Source of the DNA: Opitutales bacterium
GTDB taxonomy: Bacteria; Verrucomicrobiota; Verrucomicrobiia; Opitutales; UBA953
Assembly: GCA_017531845.1 (NCBI GenBank)
Contig: JAFXKI010000010.1
Coordinates: 124,001 to 188,000 of the forward strand
DNA length: 64,000 nt
Direction: 5' to 3'
Part shown: positions 1 through 9,369 of the stretch, piece after piece
Numbering within the stretch: the stretch's first letter is position 1
Layout: every line of letters starts with the position of its first letter
Notes under the pieces: generated by a model
The model's input: the letters and a program-made list of their open reading frames with translations, nothing else
Told to the model about the DNA's origin: nothing
The model's database searches: none
Position numbers and translations under genes: made by a program

Positions 1-283
1 AAACACGGAGACGTGCGGAAGCCGTATATTCCGGAACAACGTTATACGTGTAAATGAGCGTTCCCGTGACGACGACGAAAACGGATAAAATCAAATACCA
101 AATGCGTTCCCGGAACATCGCAATCCAATCGGAAAGCGTCCGCGTTTGCATCACATCAGAAAAGCTCGCCGATTCACCATAACCGGCTCCGTAGCCTCCG
201 TAGTTATTATAACCGTAGCCATAACCCGACGATGTGCGAGGCGCATTTTCAGTTACGACTTCGTCTTCATTTAAATTCGACAT
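1..283 (-). CDS. Wzz/GumC-like polysaccharide chain-length or tyrosine-kinase protein (N-terminal part only)
   Basis: Only the first ~94 codons are present; the gene runs off the left edge. The start is the ATG at 283. The N-terminus is rich in Gly and Tyr (SGYGYGYNNYGGYGAGYGE). It is followed by SDWIAMFRERIWYLILSVF, an amphipathic stretch leading into a first membrane helix, then ...TYNVVPEYTASARLRV. That arrangement is typical of Wzz-domain proteins that control polysaccharide chain length: a cytoplasmic lead, one membrane helix, then the periplasmic domain start with a conserved Y.A...L. It lies 38 nt behind the Wza-like lipoprotein gene on the same strand, so the two are probably co-transcribed. 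Whether a C-terminal tyrosine kinase domain follows cannot be seen. Family call good; exact product open. Confidence 0.72.
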   Translation of the reverse strand, partial: MSNLNEDEVVTENAPRTSSGYGYGYNNYGGYGAGYGESASFSDVMQTRTLSDWIAMFRERIWYLILSVFVVVTGTLIYTYNVVPEYTASARLRV

Positions 284-321
284 TGGAGAAAAAAATTTAG
301 TCAGTTATTCCGAATCTGCGA

Positions 322-960
322 TTAAATCGCGCTATCCGGGACATATACGCGATCGCCCTCTTCAAGCGGGAAATCCGGCTCGTAACCTTCCTGAATCGCC
401 TTCAAATCCACTTCCCAAGTTTGGATAACACCATCTCGGGAACGGGTTACTTTCACACTCGTGCGGGATCCGCGGGGAAGCACACCGCGCGCGGCGTCAA
501 TCGCTTTTCCCAGTGTCAGCTCTTCTTCAATAGGAATCAGGACCGGACCGGGACTTGCAACGAATCCGCTGACGTAAATACGCCGCTCGGCATACGCAAT
601 AACGGTCAACGTAACCTGAGGATTCGTGTAAAACCCTTCGTCGCGATAGCGTTTTTCAATAGAATCCTTGAGCTCGCTAAGCGTCTTCCCGGCGACCGTT
701 ACCTGCCCGATGAAGTTCAGCGTAATATTGCCTTCCTTCGAAACGCGATATTCTCCGCGATTATCCGGCTCGGCATACATTTCGAAACGCAATGTATCCA
801 ACGGACGGATACGGTAATCCTGCGTTCCCGGACCGTCTTCGCTCAAATTCGATGCCGGATAACCGGCGTGCGGCTGAGCGGTCCGGCAAGCGGAAAAACC
901 GAGGCAAAAGAAAAGAGCCGCAAGAAACATCGCGGCTCGAATCAAAACATTTGATTTCAT
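322..960 (-). CDS. Wza-like polysaccharide export lipoprotein
   Basis: This 212-aa protein has a signal peptide ending in a lipobox (LGFSAC, Cys25), so it should be an outer-membrane lipoprotein. From about residue 48, YRIRPLDTLRFEMYAEPD begins a polysaccharide export (Poly_export/Wza) domain, followed by GNITLNFIGQVTVAGKTLSEL and NPQVTLTVIAYAERRIYVSG. An SLBB-like fold follows (VSGFVASPGPVLIPIEEELTLGKAIDAA), ending in EEGDRVYVPDS, a common ending in this family. Proteins of this family form the outer-membrane channel for exo- or capsular polysaccharide. It is shorter than E. coli Wza (~380 aa), as in many single-SLBB EpsD/GumB types. It lies between the beta-barrel gene (gap 65 nt) and the Wzz-like gene (gap 38 nt), an exopolysaccharide export set. 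Confidence 0.9.
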   Translation of the reverse strand: MKSNVLIRAAMFLAALFFCLGFSACRTAQPHAGYPASNLSEDGPGTQDYRIRPLDTLRFEMYAEPDNRGEYRVSKEGNITLNFIGQVTVAGKTLSELKDSIEKRYRDEGFYTNPQVTLTVIAYAERRIYVSGFVASPGPVLIPIEEELTLGKAIDAARGVLPRGSRTSVKVTRSRDGVIQTWEVDLKAIQEGYEPDFPLEEGDRVYVPDSAI

Positions 961-1025
961 TTCAGATTGAGGTTGCTTAATAGCTTCAACACACGAAAAA
1001 ATCGAATGTCGTAACTCCCTTCCGC

Positions 1026-2234
1026 TTAGTAGCGGAGGGAGATACCGACCGTAACGATGTTGTTCGTATAGTCCGAGCCTTCCTGATTGGATTCGTCAAT
1101 CGCGAGCGAGTAATTCGCGTAAGCACTCGCCCATTCGTTGATGGCGTAAGAAGCACCGACCGTCATTTTGTAAATGTCGTCTTCACGAGCGGATGACTGA
1201 TAATCGTCGAGACGATAGCCGAGGCTCGCGTTCGCGGACCAGAAATCGTCGATACGATAGTTGGCGGAAAGCGTCGCTCCCGTCGCGATGATGCCTTCAC
1301 CGGCGGAACCGAGTTCAAAGTCACGATTGAGCGTCAATGCGGTGGAAAGTTTTTCCGTAGCCTGATAATCCGCCGTGATGGACATACCGAGCGTGTCGCG
1401 ACCATCAAGATTATCAATCGTGCGGTCAGAGTAATCGGAAGTCGTAACACCGATACGCCCGTTGAGGGAAAGCTTTTCCCAAGCATTACCTTCCGCGGAA
1501 AGGCCGAAGAACCAAACCTGTTCCGTTCCCGCCGTTTCCCCCGCCGCACGATTGCGTTCGCTTGTCGCGAGGTCGACGTAGCGGTATTCGGCGGAAAGAC
1601 CGGCGTTGAGCTTTTCCGTTACCGCGTAGTAAAGATACAGCGGAATGGAGTATTGCTGACGATCGTTGTAATAGTATTTCGCTTCGCTGTTCTGATAAGT
1701 CGTGCCGCTCCAGTTGAGCCCGGAACGAAGTGAAGTTTTTTCGCCGACTTTGTAGGAAAGAATGCCCTTCGCGTAGTAGTTGTAAGAACGCGTCATCGTG
1801 CCCTTCGTGTAGGAATCACGGGCAGAAGCACTTTGATTGTGGTGGAAACCTCCGGCAACCGTAAGTTTGAGCTTTTGCCCTTCGCCGCCGTGCGTGAACG
1901 TAAAGTCGATATTTTCGAGCGCGCGATTGTTGTCGGTTTCATCCATATAGAAAAGGATGTTTTCGACAAAACGAAGATTAAATTTACTGCGAGCTTCGTC
2001 TCCGTTAGTGAATTCCAAGCCCGGAGAAATCGTGAAGATCGTGTCCGCATCTTCGTTCGTTTCCGACAGGTAAATATTGTCGTTGTAGGCGACGGAGGCG
2101 TTCAGCAAGCCGTGAATTCCCGCGTCTTCTCCAAAAGCAGGAAGCGGAATAAGCGCAGTACCGGCAGCGGAGGCGGAGCCGGCGACGCCCGCAAAAATAA
2201 AGGAGACAGCAAGTTTATTTAGGATCTGTTTCAT
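1026..2234 (-). CDS. Outer-membrane beta-barrel protein, putative porin-2 (BBP2_2/EpsL-like) type
   Basis: The product is 402 aa. It starts with a signal peptide (Ala-rich, cleavage near GSASAAG) and then consists of alternating amphipathic strands with Tyr/Asn/Asp-rich turns (SVAYNDNIYLSETNEDADTI), ending in the aromatic strand VGISLRY. The C-terminal Tyr after a strand is the usual BAM recognition signal. Strand pattern, length and position directly ahead of Wza- and Wzz-like genes match the beta-barrel protein often found in exopolysaccharide export operons. Its exact job, pore or structural partner, cannot be read from sequence. The gap to the upstream RNase G gene is 104 nt, so an operon promoter may lie there; a weak candidate is TTGGCG, 17 nt, CATAAC at about 2248-2277. 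Confidence 0.8.
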   Translation of the reverse strand: MKQILNKLAVSFIFAGVAGSASAAGTALIPLPAFGEDAGIHGLLNASVAYNDNIYLSETNEDADTIFTISPGLEFTNGDEARSKFNLRFVENILFYMDETDNNRALENIDFTFTHGGEGQKLKLTVAGGFHHNQSASARDSYTKGTMTRSYNYYAKGILSYKVGEKTSLRSGLNWSGTTYQNSEAKYYYNDRQQYSIPLYLYYAVTEKLNAGLSAEYRYVDLATSERNRAAGETAGTEQVWFFGLSAEGNAWEKLSLNGRIGVTTSDYSDRTIDNLDGRDTLGMSITADYQATEKLSTALTLNRDFELGSAGEGIIATGATLSANYRIDDFWSANASLGYRLDDYQSSAREDDIYKMTVGASYAINEWASAYANYSLAIDESNQEGSDYTNNIVTVGISLRY

Positions 2235-2338
2235 TGTTTTTCTTTGTTATGTTTTGAAAAATGATTTGCGCCAAGGCTACGCGGTGAAAAATGCAATGGC
2301 AAGTCTTATTTACAAAAATCGAGAGGAAATGCGACATG

Positions 2339-4075
2339 TTATCGCACCTCCTCCCCGGTTTCCATGTTGATGATTTTGAAGTTTTCAACGTGAAACGACG
2401 GATCCGCACGGAACGACAAGCTGACGTTATAGGCCTTTTCGATATCGGCAATTGAATCCCGGTCGTCCGATCGTAAACGCTCCAAGTTCATCGGATGAAG
2501 GAAAATCCGGAAAGAAAGTTCCCGTCCGACATTGGCTTCAATTCCGCGCAAGCGGCGAATCACGCTGACGAGGCGACGCTGAACTTCAACACTCATCGTA
2601 CGCGGGTTTTTCACGATCCCGCGTCCCTGGCAATACGGACAGCCCATGTAGAGCGAGGTCGTATTGCTTTCCTGCTGGCGTTGACGCGTCATTTGCAAAA
2701 TCCCGAGTTGCGAAATCGGCAAAATCTGATGTTTCGCCCGATCCATGCTCATCGCATCGCGAAGTGCGTTAAACACCGCTTTACGATCTTTCGGGTTTTT
2801 CATGTCAACGGTGTCAATGATGATCAATCCGCCCAAATTGCGCAGGCGAATTTGGCGTGCGGATTCTTTAACCGCTTCGATATTTGCCTGAACGACAAAA
2901 TCCTTCGCGTCGCCCTTGCCTTTGTGTCCGCTGGTATTGACGTCAATCGCAGTAAGGGCCTCCGTTTCGTCGATAACGATTTCTCCCCCGGACGGGAGCG
3001 GCACACGACGCATGTAGGTTTGCTCAATTTGTCGCTCGATATTAAACCGTTCGAAAATCGGAATATTGTCTTTATACCGCACGACCTTGCTGCGGGAACG
3101 CGGAGAAATTTCACCGACGGCCTTCAGAATCGTCTGATAATCCTCTTCGGAGTCGACGAGAATACGGTCAATATCTTCGGTCAAAAAGTCCCGCACGGTA
3201 CGCTCGATCAAATCCGGTTCCTGATAGAGCATGCAAGGTTTCTCCGTGGAATTAATCGTATTGCAGATTTCCGCCCAACGACGGAGTAACATATGCAAGT
3301 CGCGCACGAAGTAGCGGAGTTTTTTCCCTTCGCCTGCCGTGCGGATGATCACGCCCATTCCCTGCGGGATCGTCAGCTTCCGCAAAAGTTTTTTCAGTCG
3401 ATCCCGCTCTGCGCTGTTTTCGATTTTTCTGGAAACGCCGCATTGCCCGGAGAACGGCATCAGCACGATAAAGCGCCCGGGGATGGCAATATTTGTCGTC
3501 GTGCGCGGACCTTTCGTCCCGATTTGGTCTTTGGTTACCTGAATGACGATTTCGCTCCCGATCGGGAAGAGCTCGGGAATATCCGTGATTTTGTATTTTT
3601 CGCGCTTCGATTTTTGTTCGGCACTTTCGTTATCACGAATAAACTCGACAGACGAATCGTTCGCCGCCGGGAGCATATCCCAATAATGCAAAAACGCGTT
3701 TTTTGCCTGCCCGATATCGACAAATGCCGCCTTCAGTCCTTTTTCGAGGTTCTGAATTCGCCCTTTGAAAATGGCACCGACCATGCGTTGTTCGCCGACG
3801 CGCTCCAACTCGTATTTTTCGAGAACGCCGTCCGTAAGCAGAGCGGCGCGTTTTTCAAGCGGCTCCGAGTTTATGATAAGTTCGCGAAAGCGATCGCGGT
3901 CTTTTGAAAAATGTTTCACGATACGTTGAAGAAGTGGAAGTTTTTTAGCGCGCTGGCGTGCGCCGTCTTTGAGTTCCGCAGTCGGAATCGGCACGACCTC
4001 GTGCGGTTTCGGCGGATGACGCAAAGCTTCGTTTTCGTCCTGCGGCAAATTGTCTTTTTCGGGAATATCTGGCAT
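2339..4075 (-). CDS. rng: Ribonuclease G (RNase E/G family)
   Basis: This 578-aa enzyme belongs to the family of endoribonucleases that mature rRNA and start mRNA decay. An unusual, charged, Pro-rich N-terminal extension of ~63 residues comes first. Then follow the family start ([21 protein letters not shown]), an S1 RNA-binding domain beginning near residue 96, and the catalytic core with metal-binding aspartates in TAIDVNTSG and IIIDTVDM. The Zn-link motif CPYCQGRG (residues ~479-486) is of the RNase G type. It lacks the long C-terminal scaffold of RNase E. It follows rodA closely: the rodA stop at 4095 is 19 nt from this ATG. The rodA-rng neighbourhood is common in bacteria and links the gene to the cell-shape locus. 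Confidence 0.93.
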   Translation of the reverse strand: MPDIPEKDNLPQDENEALRHPPKPHEVVPIPTAELKDGARQRAKKLPLLQRIVKHFSKDRDRFRELIINSEPLEKRAALLTDGVLEKYELERVGEQRMVGAIFKGRIQNLEKGLKAAFVDIGQAKNAFLHYWDMLPAANDSSVEFIRDNESAEQKSKREKYKITDIPELFPIGSEIVIQVTKDQIGTKGPRTTTNIAIPGRFIVLMPFSGQCGVSRKIENSAERDRLKKLLRKLTIPQGMGVIIRTAGEGKKLRYFVRDLHMLLRRWAEICNTINSTEKPCMLYQEPDLIERTVRDFLTEDIDRILVDSEEDYQTILKAVGEISPRSRSKVVRYKDNIPIFERFNIERQIEQTYMRRVPLPSGGEIVIDETEALTAIDVNTSGHKGKGDAKDFVVQANIEAVKESARQIRLRNLGGLIIIDTVDMKNPKDRKAVFNALRDAMSMDRAKHQILPISQLGILQMTRQRQQESNTTSLYMGCPYCQGRGIVKNPRTMSVEVQRRLVSVIRRLRGIEANVGRELSFRIFLHPMNLERLRSDDRDSIADIEKAYNVSLSFRADPSFHVENFKIINMETGEEVR

Positions 4076-4094
4076 TTTAATGATGTTTTAGGGG

Positions 4095-5495
4095 TTATGC
4101 CGGGAACTCCTGCACATGAGCACCTGTTTTTGTTTCCTCAAAAACCTCTTCGTTTTCGGGAACCTTCGAATGGCAATGCACACTTTGCACCAATCCGAAC
4201 ACGATAAAACAGCTCAACACAAAAGAGCCCCCATAGCTTAAAAATGGGAGAGACAATCCGGTAACGGGCATGATTCCGATATTCATCCCGATATTAATCA
4301 GGAGATGAACCGCCATCATCACCGCGATTCCGGTCGTCAAAAGTATACCGAATGTATCGCGGGAACGTAGTCCGATGTCCACCGTCCGGAACAAAAGTGC
4401 CCCATAGGTCAACACCAGCATTAAGCATCCCGCGAACCCATATTCCTCCGCTATTACGGAGAAAAGAAAGTCATTATGCGCAGCAAGTTCGGGTAAATAC
4501 CCGAGCTTCGCCTGCGTTCCCTTATTAAAGCCCTCACCGGTCAATCCGCCCTTCCCGACGGAAATCAATGCCTGACGCACATTCCAGCTCGAACCGATTC
4601 CGTTCGGATCAATCGTTTCCGGATCCACAAACGACAAAAGGCGTTCCCGCTGATAATCTTTCAGCAGAAAGAAATACGAATCTTTTTCATAGCCCCAAGT
4701 CGCACGATTTTCGCGGGAACGGATTTCCGCCGCCGGATTTTGCGGCACGCGCCCCGTCGCCTCCACCTTCGCTTCAATGTAATCCTCGACGCGAGCCCGG
4801 TAAAAATACAAGTCCACCGCGACCACCGAAAACAGCAACGCTCCCGCGGCTCCGATCGTCAAAAAGAACTTCGGGGTCAAATTTGCCAAAAACAGCAACG
4901 CAAACACCACGGGAACGTAAACGAGGCTCGAACCCAAGTCCGGCTCCACGAAAACCATCACAAAAGGAATTCCCGCCGCCAGCACCACGCGCCACAATTG
5001 CGAAAACGAAACCTTAAACGCTCCCATCGGCTTTACGGAAAGCATCGCCGCCAGAAAAATCAGCGTCGAAACTTTCGCAAACTCCGACGGTTGCAAACTC
5101 GTCGACCCGATAAAATACCAGCGATACGCCCCGTTCACCGCGTGGATAAAATCCACCCCGCCGATTTTAAAAAAACCGAACACCGCAATCGGGAAAAGCA
5201 ACGCGCACCCGAGCAAATAAATCCAGTTCGCATATCGTTTGTAAAAACGAAAATCTATCGCCGACACGCACACATACGCAACACATCCGATACCGATGTA
5301 AACAATCTGTTTACACCATTCATCGCTTTCCCCGAAACTTCCCGAAGCATAGATTCCAGCCACACCCAACGCCGACAACACTAAAATAATCAGCGGCGAC
5401 ACCTTGTCCGCGCGACACAAAAAACTCCACCCCGCTTCAAAAAAAGAGGCGAGGCGGGAACGGTCGTATGAGGCGGCACAATTCACGTTTTGCAA
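4095..5495 (-). CDS. rodA: Rod-shape determining protein RodA (SEDS peptidoglycan polymerase)
   Basis: This is a 466-aa polytopic membrane protein of the FtsW/RodA/SpoVE family. RodA polymerises lipid II into glycan strands during side-wall growth with its partner PBP2. Seen here: about ten hydrophobic segments, the family block NGAYRWYFIGSTSLQPSEFAK (near residues 140-160) and the late signature GLSLPFLSYGGS. The start is uncertain. The frame opens with TTG at 5495, a GTG lies three codons later, and no ATG is available further upstream. The C-terminus has a short hydrophilic tail. RNase G follows 19 nt later, probably in the same transcript. RodA rather than FtsW is preferred because of that rng neighbour and because the mraY-murD cell-wall genes lie 40 kb away. 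Confidence 0.9.
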   Translation of the reverse strand: MQNVNCAASYDRSRLASFFEAGWSFLCRADKVSPLIILVLSALGVAGIYASGSFGESDEWCKQIVYIGIGCVAYVCVSAIDFRFYKRYANWIYLLGCALLFPIAVFGFFKIGGVDFIHAVNGAYRWYFIGSTSLQPSEFAKVSTLIFLAAMLSVKPMGAFKVSFSQLWRVVLAAGIPFVMVFVEPDLGSSLVYVPVVFALLFLANLTPKFFLTIGAAGALLFSVVAVDLYFYRARVEDYIEAKVEATGRVPQNPAAEIRSRENRATWGYEKDSYFFLLKDYQRERLLSFVDPETIDPNGIGSSWNVRQALISVGKGGLTGEGFNKGTQAKLGYLPELAAHNDFLFSVIAEEYGFAGCLMLVLTYGALLFRTVDIGLRSRDTFGILLTTGIAVMMAVHLLINIGMNIGIMPVTGLSLPFLSYGGSFVLSCFIVFGLVQSVHCHSKVPENEEVFEETKTGAHVQEFPA

Positions 5496-5553
5496 GAGGT
5501 AATTCTACTTTATTTTATCGTAGAACTTCTCCCGCGTATTTTCAACGCAGAAA

Positions 5554-5576
5554 GCGGGAAACACCTGCGTTCCCGC
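5554..5576 (-). terminator. Inverted pair of the GGGAACG-family motif behind the permease gene
   Basis: GCGGGAA (5554-5560) faces TTCCCGC (5570-5576) across a 9-nt loop. It begins 10 nt past the stop of the lactate permease gene on the minus strand. A 7-bp GC-rich stem could terminate that transcript, but a U-run is lacking, so the function is tentative. Confidence 0.5.
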
Positions 5577-5585
5577 CTCAACACC

Positions 5586-7220
5586 TCACAAATAAAAAAT
5601 CTCCGCCGCGCACCAAGCCAAAAACGACAAAATCACGACGGGAACGCACCCGAGCGCCATCAGCCGCCCTTCCTTGCCGGTGATGTTCACCGTCGCACAC
5701 GCCGCAATCACGCCGCTAATGCGCACAATACTCCCGATTCCCCCGCCGACCAACTGCAACGCCACCAGCGTTTCCTGCGGCAACGCAAGCAACTTCGCCG
5801 TATCATATTGAATCGAAACAAACAAAATACTCGAAACCGTGCACGACCCGGAGAAAAACGTTCCGAGCACCCCGATAAACGGAGAAATCACCGGGAACGC
5901 ACTTCCCGCCAAGCCCGCCGCCGCCTGCGCAATCGCCGTCAGCATTTCCGGCATATCGCCGCTCCCGCGACCGGAGAAAACCATAATCTGCACCATCGCC
6001 ACACTCGCGATAATCGCAATCGCCGCCGCACGCACCTGTTTTTCCGACGCACGGAAAACACCGAAAATATCGCGAAACCTCAAACCGAAACACAATCCCG
6101 AAATCACCGCCACAGGCAAAAACGGAATCACGCCGGGATTGTTCAAAAGACTCCAATCAAAATTTCCCGGCAAAAAACCTTTTTCGATAAAAATGCGCCC
6201 CGCCGACGACAACATTTCCCGAAACGGCAAAAACTCAAGCCGCGTTATCACCAAAATCGCCGCAATCGCCGCATACGGCAGCCACGCTTTCACCACGGAA
6301 ACACTTTCTCCGCCCGATTCCCGCGTTCCCGCCGCCACAGATTTCTCCGAGCCCCGCGCTAAAGCCGAATCCGCTTCAAAACGCCAAACGTGTTTCGGCA
6401 CCAAAAACCCCGCTCGCACACACCCGATAACCATCGGCAACCCGACAACCACGCCCAGCATCGACGGCAACTCCGGGCCCAAATATTTCGCCGTCAAATA
6501 CCACGGAACCGTATACGCAAGCCCCGCGAACAAACAAAACGGCACCGCCTCCAAAATCGACCGCAAACGGCGTTCCCGCGAAGTCGTTACCACCAAAAAC
6601 GCAACCGCAATCAGCGGCAAAAACGTTCCCGCCGAAGCAAAAATCCCGGCGGTCTGCTCCACCACCGCCGCCATGAACACTCCCGGCTCCGTTCCCGCCG
6701 CCGACAACGCCTCAGAAAGCGTTTTCCCCACCGTCAACGCCGGAGTTCCCGCCGCGCCGAACGGCACCGGCATCGAATTGCAAATCAACGCTACCGCCAC
6801 CGCCGCCACCGCCGGAAAACCGAGCCCGACCAAAAGCGGAGCCGTCAACGCCGCCGCCGCACCGAAACCCGCCGCCCCCTCAATAAATCCGCTGAAAAGC
6901 CACGCCAGAATCACAGTCTGCACGCGTCGATCTTCCGATATTTTGGAAAACGAGCCATTGATTACCTCCAATGCCCCGCTTTTTTCCAAAACATTCAGCA
7001 AGAGGATCGCACCGAAAATAATCAGCACAATATCCAACGCCTTAAGTGCACCTAAAACCGACGCCCCCGCAAGCAACTCCGGAGGCATTTCCCACACAAA
7101 GAATCCGACTGCCGCCGCCCCGGCAAGCGCAACCGACATCGAAATCGGGGGCGAAACACGAAACGCTCCCATTAAAATCATCGCCGCCAAAATCGGCGTC
7201 AAGGCAAGAACAGCAAACAT
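5586..7220 (-). CDS. L-lactate permease family transporter (LctP)
   Basis: This is a 544-aa inner-membrane protein with about 12-14 hydrophobic helices. The family landmarks are clear: [20 protein letters not shown], the block [19 protein letters not shown] near residue 150, and a late [20 protein letters not shown]. LctP proteins import lactate or glycolate with protons. Length and motifs match the family. The ATG at 7220 opens with hydrophobic sequence directly, as usual. It stands alone: no lactate dehydrogenase or LldR regulator is nearby. Upstream on the same strand are tRNA-Ser and its terminator, so it needs its own promoter. The substrate is inferred from family only. Confidence 0.88.
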   Translation of the reverse strand: MFAVLALTPILAAMILMGAFRVSPPISMSVALAGAAAVGFFVWEMPPELLAGASVLGALKALDIVLIIFGAILLLNVLEKSGALEVINGSFSKISEDRRVQTVILAWLFSGFIEGAAGFGAAAALTAPLLVGLGFPAVAAVAVALICNSMPVPFGAAGTPALTVGKTLSEALSAAGTEPGVFMAAVVEQTAGIFASAGTFLPLIAVAFLVVTTSRERRLRSILEAVPFCLFAGLAYTVPWYLTAKYLGPELPSMLGVVVGLPMVIGCVRAGFLVPKHVWRFEADSALARGSEKSVAAGTRESGGESVSVVKAWLPYAAIAAILVITRLEFLPFREMLSSAGRIFIEKGFLPGNFDWSLLNNPGVIPFLPVAVISGLCFGLRFRDIFGVFRASEKQVRAAAIAIIASVAMVQIMVFSGRGSGDMPEMLTAIAQAAAGLAGSAFPVISPFIGVLGTFFSGSCTVSSILFVSIQYDTAKLLALPQETLVALQLVGGGIGSIVRISGVIAACATVNITGKEGRLMALGCVPVVILSFLAWCAAEIFYL

Positions 7221-7229
7221 CGGTTAAAC

Positions 7230-7258
7230 AAAAAAAATCCCGCAAACACGGCGGGAAC
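7230..7258 (-). terminator. Intrinsic terminator of tRNA-Ser, stem made from the dispersed motif
   Basis: Read on the minus strand, TTCCCGC, then a 7-nt spacer, then GCGGGA, is followed by eight T (7230-7237). It starts 14 nt beyond the tRNA-Ser 3' end. The stem uses a copy of the CGTTCCCGC motif paired with a half copy. Confidence 0.75.
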
Positions 7259-7271
7259 GGAAGAAAAATGG

Positions 7272-7356
7272 CGGAGAGAGAGGGATTCGAACCCCCGGTG
7301 CCTTGCGGCACACCTGATTTCGAGTCAGGCACAATCGGCCACTCTGTCATCTCTCC
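7272..7356 (-). tRNA. tRNA-Ser (anticodon CGA)
   Basis: The 85-nt minus-strand sequence folds as a class II tRNA. The acceptor GGAGAGA pairs with TCTCTCC, with discriminator G at 7272. The anticodon stem encloses CTCGAAA with anticodon CGA. A long variable arm (GTGCCGCAAGGCAC) follows, and the T arm is GGGGGTTCGAATCCCTC. CCA is not encoded. The long variable arm supports serine. Confidence 0.96.
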
Positions 7357-7439
7357 GTGGCAAAAAGGAACGCTAATGAAAAGCGTTCCCGCATAGCAAG
7401 TCAACGCAAAAGGCATTCTGCGCGGTTTTCGGACACACA

Positions 7440-8273
7440 TTATTTTTCACAGGAAAACCCCTTCAGCCAAGCTTCCGCGAGTTGCGGCCAAACAAGCCCG
7501 ACGCCGGACCGCATGCCGTAGCCGTGCCCGCCTTTCGACAAATAATGCAAATCCACGGGACGGCGATTCGCACGCATCGCCTCCGCCATCACCAACGCGC
7601 TTCGGCTACTGTAGTAATAATCGTCGAGCGTTCCGAAAATGAACATCGGCGGCGTGTTCGCCGAAACCTTGAGCTCCGGCGTCAGGCTGTTCCCGGGTCC
7701 GCCGTCGAGATACGCCGGATAAATCAGCATCGCAAAATCGGGACGGCAACTGAGCTTGTCGGCAGCGTCCCGCGGCGGATAAAGCGTTTCCTCAAATCGC
7801 GTTGCCGCGCGTGCAGAAAGGCTCGCTCCCGCAGAAAAACCGATGACTCCGACTTTCTCCGGCGCGTATTTTTCCCGCACGACACGAATCGCACGCTGAA
7901 GATCCTGCAACGCGCCGTTCGGATTTGCGGGAACGCGATATGCCAGCGTAAACGCCGTAAAACCCCGGCGCGCCAGCCACTGCGCAACCTCGGTTCCTTC
8001 CTTGTCGTAAGAAAGCACCTGATACGCACCGCCGGGACAAACGATGACGGCAACGCCGTTCGGCTCCTTTTCGGGAAGAGCAACTTCCAAGGTCGGGTTC
8101 GAAACCCGCGTCAGGCGAATTACGCCCTTTTCCGTTTTCGTGTCGGTAACGTGCTTTTCCCCGGGCGTATTTTCTGCGGAAACGCTCGGCTTCCAAATCT
8201 CGATGATTTCCGCATGAACAGCAGCAGAAAGGCAAAACACAGCAAGGCAAACAGCAAAAAAGATTTTTTTCAT
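7440..8273 (-). CDS. Secreted alpha/beta-hydrolase, acetyl-xylan-esterase or lipase-like
   Basis: The ATG at 8273 was chosen over an upstream in-frame ATG because it begins a clean signal peptide (MKKIFFAVCLAVFCLSAAVHAE), giving 277 aa. The fold is an alpha/beta-hydrolase of the carbohydrate acetylesterase type. VIVCPGGAYQ provides the oxyanion HGG-like turn. The nucleophile elbow is GFSAGASLS (Ser at about residue 137). The acid lies near FIFGTLDDYYY, and the catalytic His is in SKGGHGYG. Members remove acetyl or other acyl groups from sugars. It lies just past hemE (gap 53 nt) and near a secreted GH35 beta-galactosidase, which suits glycan degradation. The substrate is unknown. Confidence 0.82.
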   Translation of the reverse strand: MKKIFFAVCLAVFCLSAAVHAEIIEIWKPSVSAENTPGEKHVTDTKTEKGVIRLTRVSNPTLEVALPEKEPNGVAVIVCPGGAYQVLSYDKEGTEVAQWLARRGFTAFTLAYRVPANPNGALQDLQRAIRVVREKYAPEKVGVIGFSAGASLSARAATRFEETLYPPRDAADKLSCRPDFAMLIYPAYLDGGPGNSLTPELKVSANTPPMFIFGTLDDYYYSSRSALVMAEAMRANRRPVDLHYLSKGGHGYGMRSGVGLVWPQLAEAWLKGFSCEK

Positions 8274-8326
8274 AAAACGAAGTTTTTTGTTTTTGAAAAA
8301 AAAGAAATTCGGACGCAACTTTTTTC

Positions 8327-9364
8327 CTACCGCGCCTCAGAACAGATTTCGTCGAGCATAACAGCGACGCTTTCCGGCTTCGCTTCGGGTAAAATTCCGT
8401 GTCCGAGATTAAAAATAAATCCGTTTTCTCCGCGCATATCGTCCAAAATTTCCCGCGTGCGTTCCCGCACGATTTTTTCATCGGAAAGGTTCAACACCGT
8501 CGGATCCAAGTTTCCTTGGAGCGCAAGCCGCGTTCCCGCGAGCTCACGGATACCGGAAAGTTTGTGCGTCCAATCCACGCCGAGCACACGCGCTCCCGCT
8601 CCCGCAATTTGCAAAGCAAAATGAGACATTCCTTTCGCGAAAACGATGACGGGAACGTTCCCGGGCAAAGCCGAAATAATTTTCCGAATCCACCGTAGAG
8701 AAAGTTTTTCGTATTCGCCGGCGGAACAGAGCGACGCCCACGAATCAAAAATCTGCACGGCATCCGCTCCCGCCTCAATTTGCATCCGAAGCGATGCGGC
8801 GACAGCGTCCGCGAGTTTTTCCATCAGGGCATCAAACAATGCCGGATGTTCCGCCGCCAAACATTTAATTTTATAAAATTGCTTCGCGCTTCCGCCTTCC
8901 ACCATGTAAACGGCGAGCGTCCAGGGCGAACCCGCAAAACCGAGCAACGCACGCTCTTCTCCGAGTTCGGCGCGTACCAGCCGCATTGCCTGTGCCATGT
9001 AATCCAGCCGAGCGGGAACGTCCGCCGCCGAACCGAGCGCCGCAAGTTTCTCTTCCGAATCCAGCGTAAAATCCATTGCTATTCCGCCGCTTTCACGAAA
9101 AGAATAGCCCTGTCCGAGTGCTTCCGGAATCGTGAGAATATCGCTGAACAAGATTGCCGCATCCAGCTTTGCAAAGCGAAGCGCGGGCTGAAGCGTAACT
9201 TCCGCCGCAAGCTCCGGCGTACGCACAAGTGTGAGAAAATCATACTTCGCCTTGAGTGCGCGATATTCCGGCAAATAACGCCCTGCCTGCCGCATCACCC
9301 ACGCGGGAACGCGATCAACACGCTCACAACGGCATGCCGCCAAAAAACGTTCCCGCGATGTCAT
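8327..9364 (-). CDS. hemE: Uroporphyrinogen decarboxylase
   Basis: This 345-aa cytoplasmic enzyme converts uroporphyrinogen III to coproporphyrinogen III in haem biosynthesis. Hallmarks are PAWVMRQAGRYLPEYRALK near the N-terminus (conserved Arg pair and binding of the tetrapyrrole), the Asp in AAILFSDILTIPEALG, GFAGSPWTLAVYMVEGG, and GNLDPTVL and NLGHGILPEAKPE near the end. The start at 9364 (MTSRERF) is supported by a GGAGA Shine-Dalgarno 3-4 nt upstream, one of the few clear ones in this window. The upstream GH35 gene stops 5 nt before, and that stop overlaps the ribosome site, so translation is probably coupled. The motif occurs here as a back-to-back palindrome (GGGAACGTTCCC, 8651-8662). 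hemD lies 54 kb away. Confidence 0.95.
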   Translation of the reverse strand: MTSRERFLAACRCERVDRVPAWVMRQAGRYLPEYRALKAKYDFLTLVRTPELAAEVTLQPALRFAKLDAAILFSDILTIPEALGQGYSFRESGGIAMDFTLDSEEKLAALGSAADVPARLDYMAQAMRLVRAELGEERALLGFAGSPWTLAVYMVEGGSAKQFYKIKCLAAEHPALFDALMEKLADAVAASLRMQIEAGADAVQIFDSWASLCSAGEYEKLSLRWIRKIISALPGNVPVIVFAKGMSHFALQIAGAGARVLGVDWTHKLSGIRELAGTRLALQGNLDPTVLNLSDEKIVRERTREILDDMRGENGFIFNLGHGILPEAKPESVAVMLDEICSEAR

Positions 9365-9369
9365 TTCTC

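Noticed and set aside
5490-7227. Long plus-strand frames opposite the lactate permease gene
   Set aside because: They are rich in Arg, His and Asn or in low-complexity Ala/Pro/Thr, and lie opposite a clear transporter gene.
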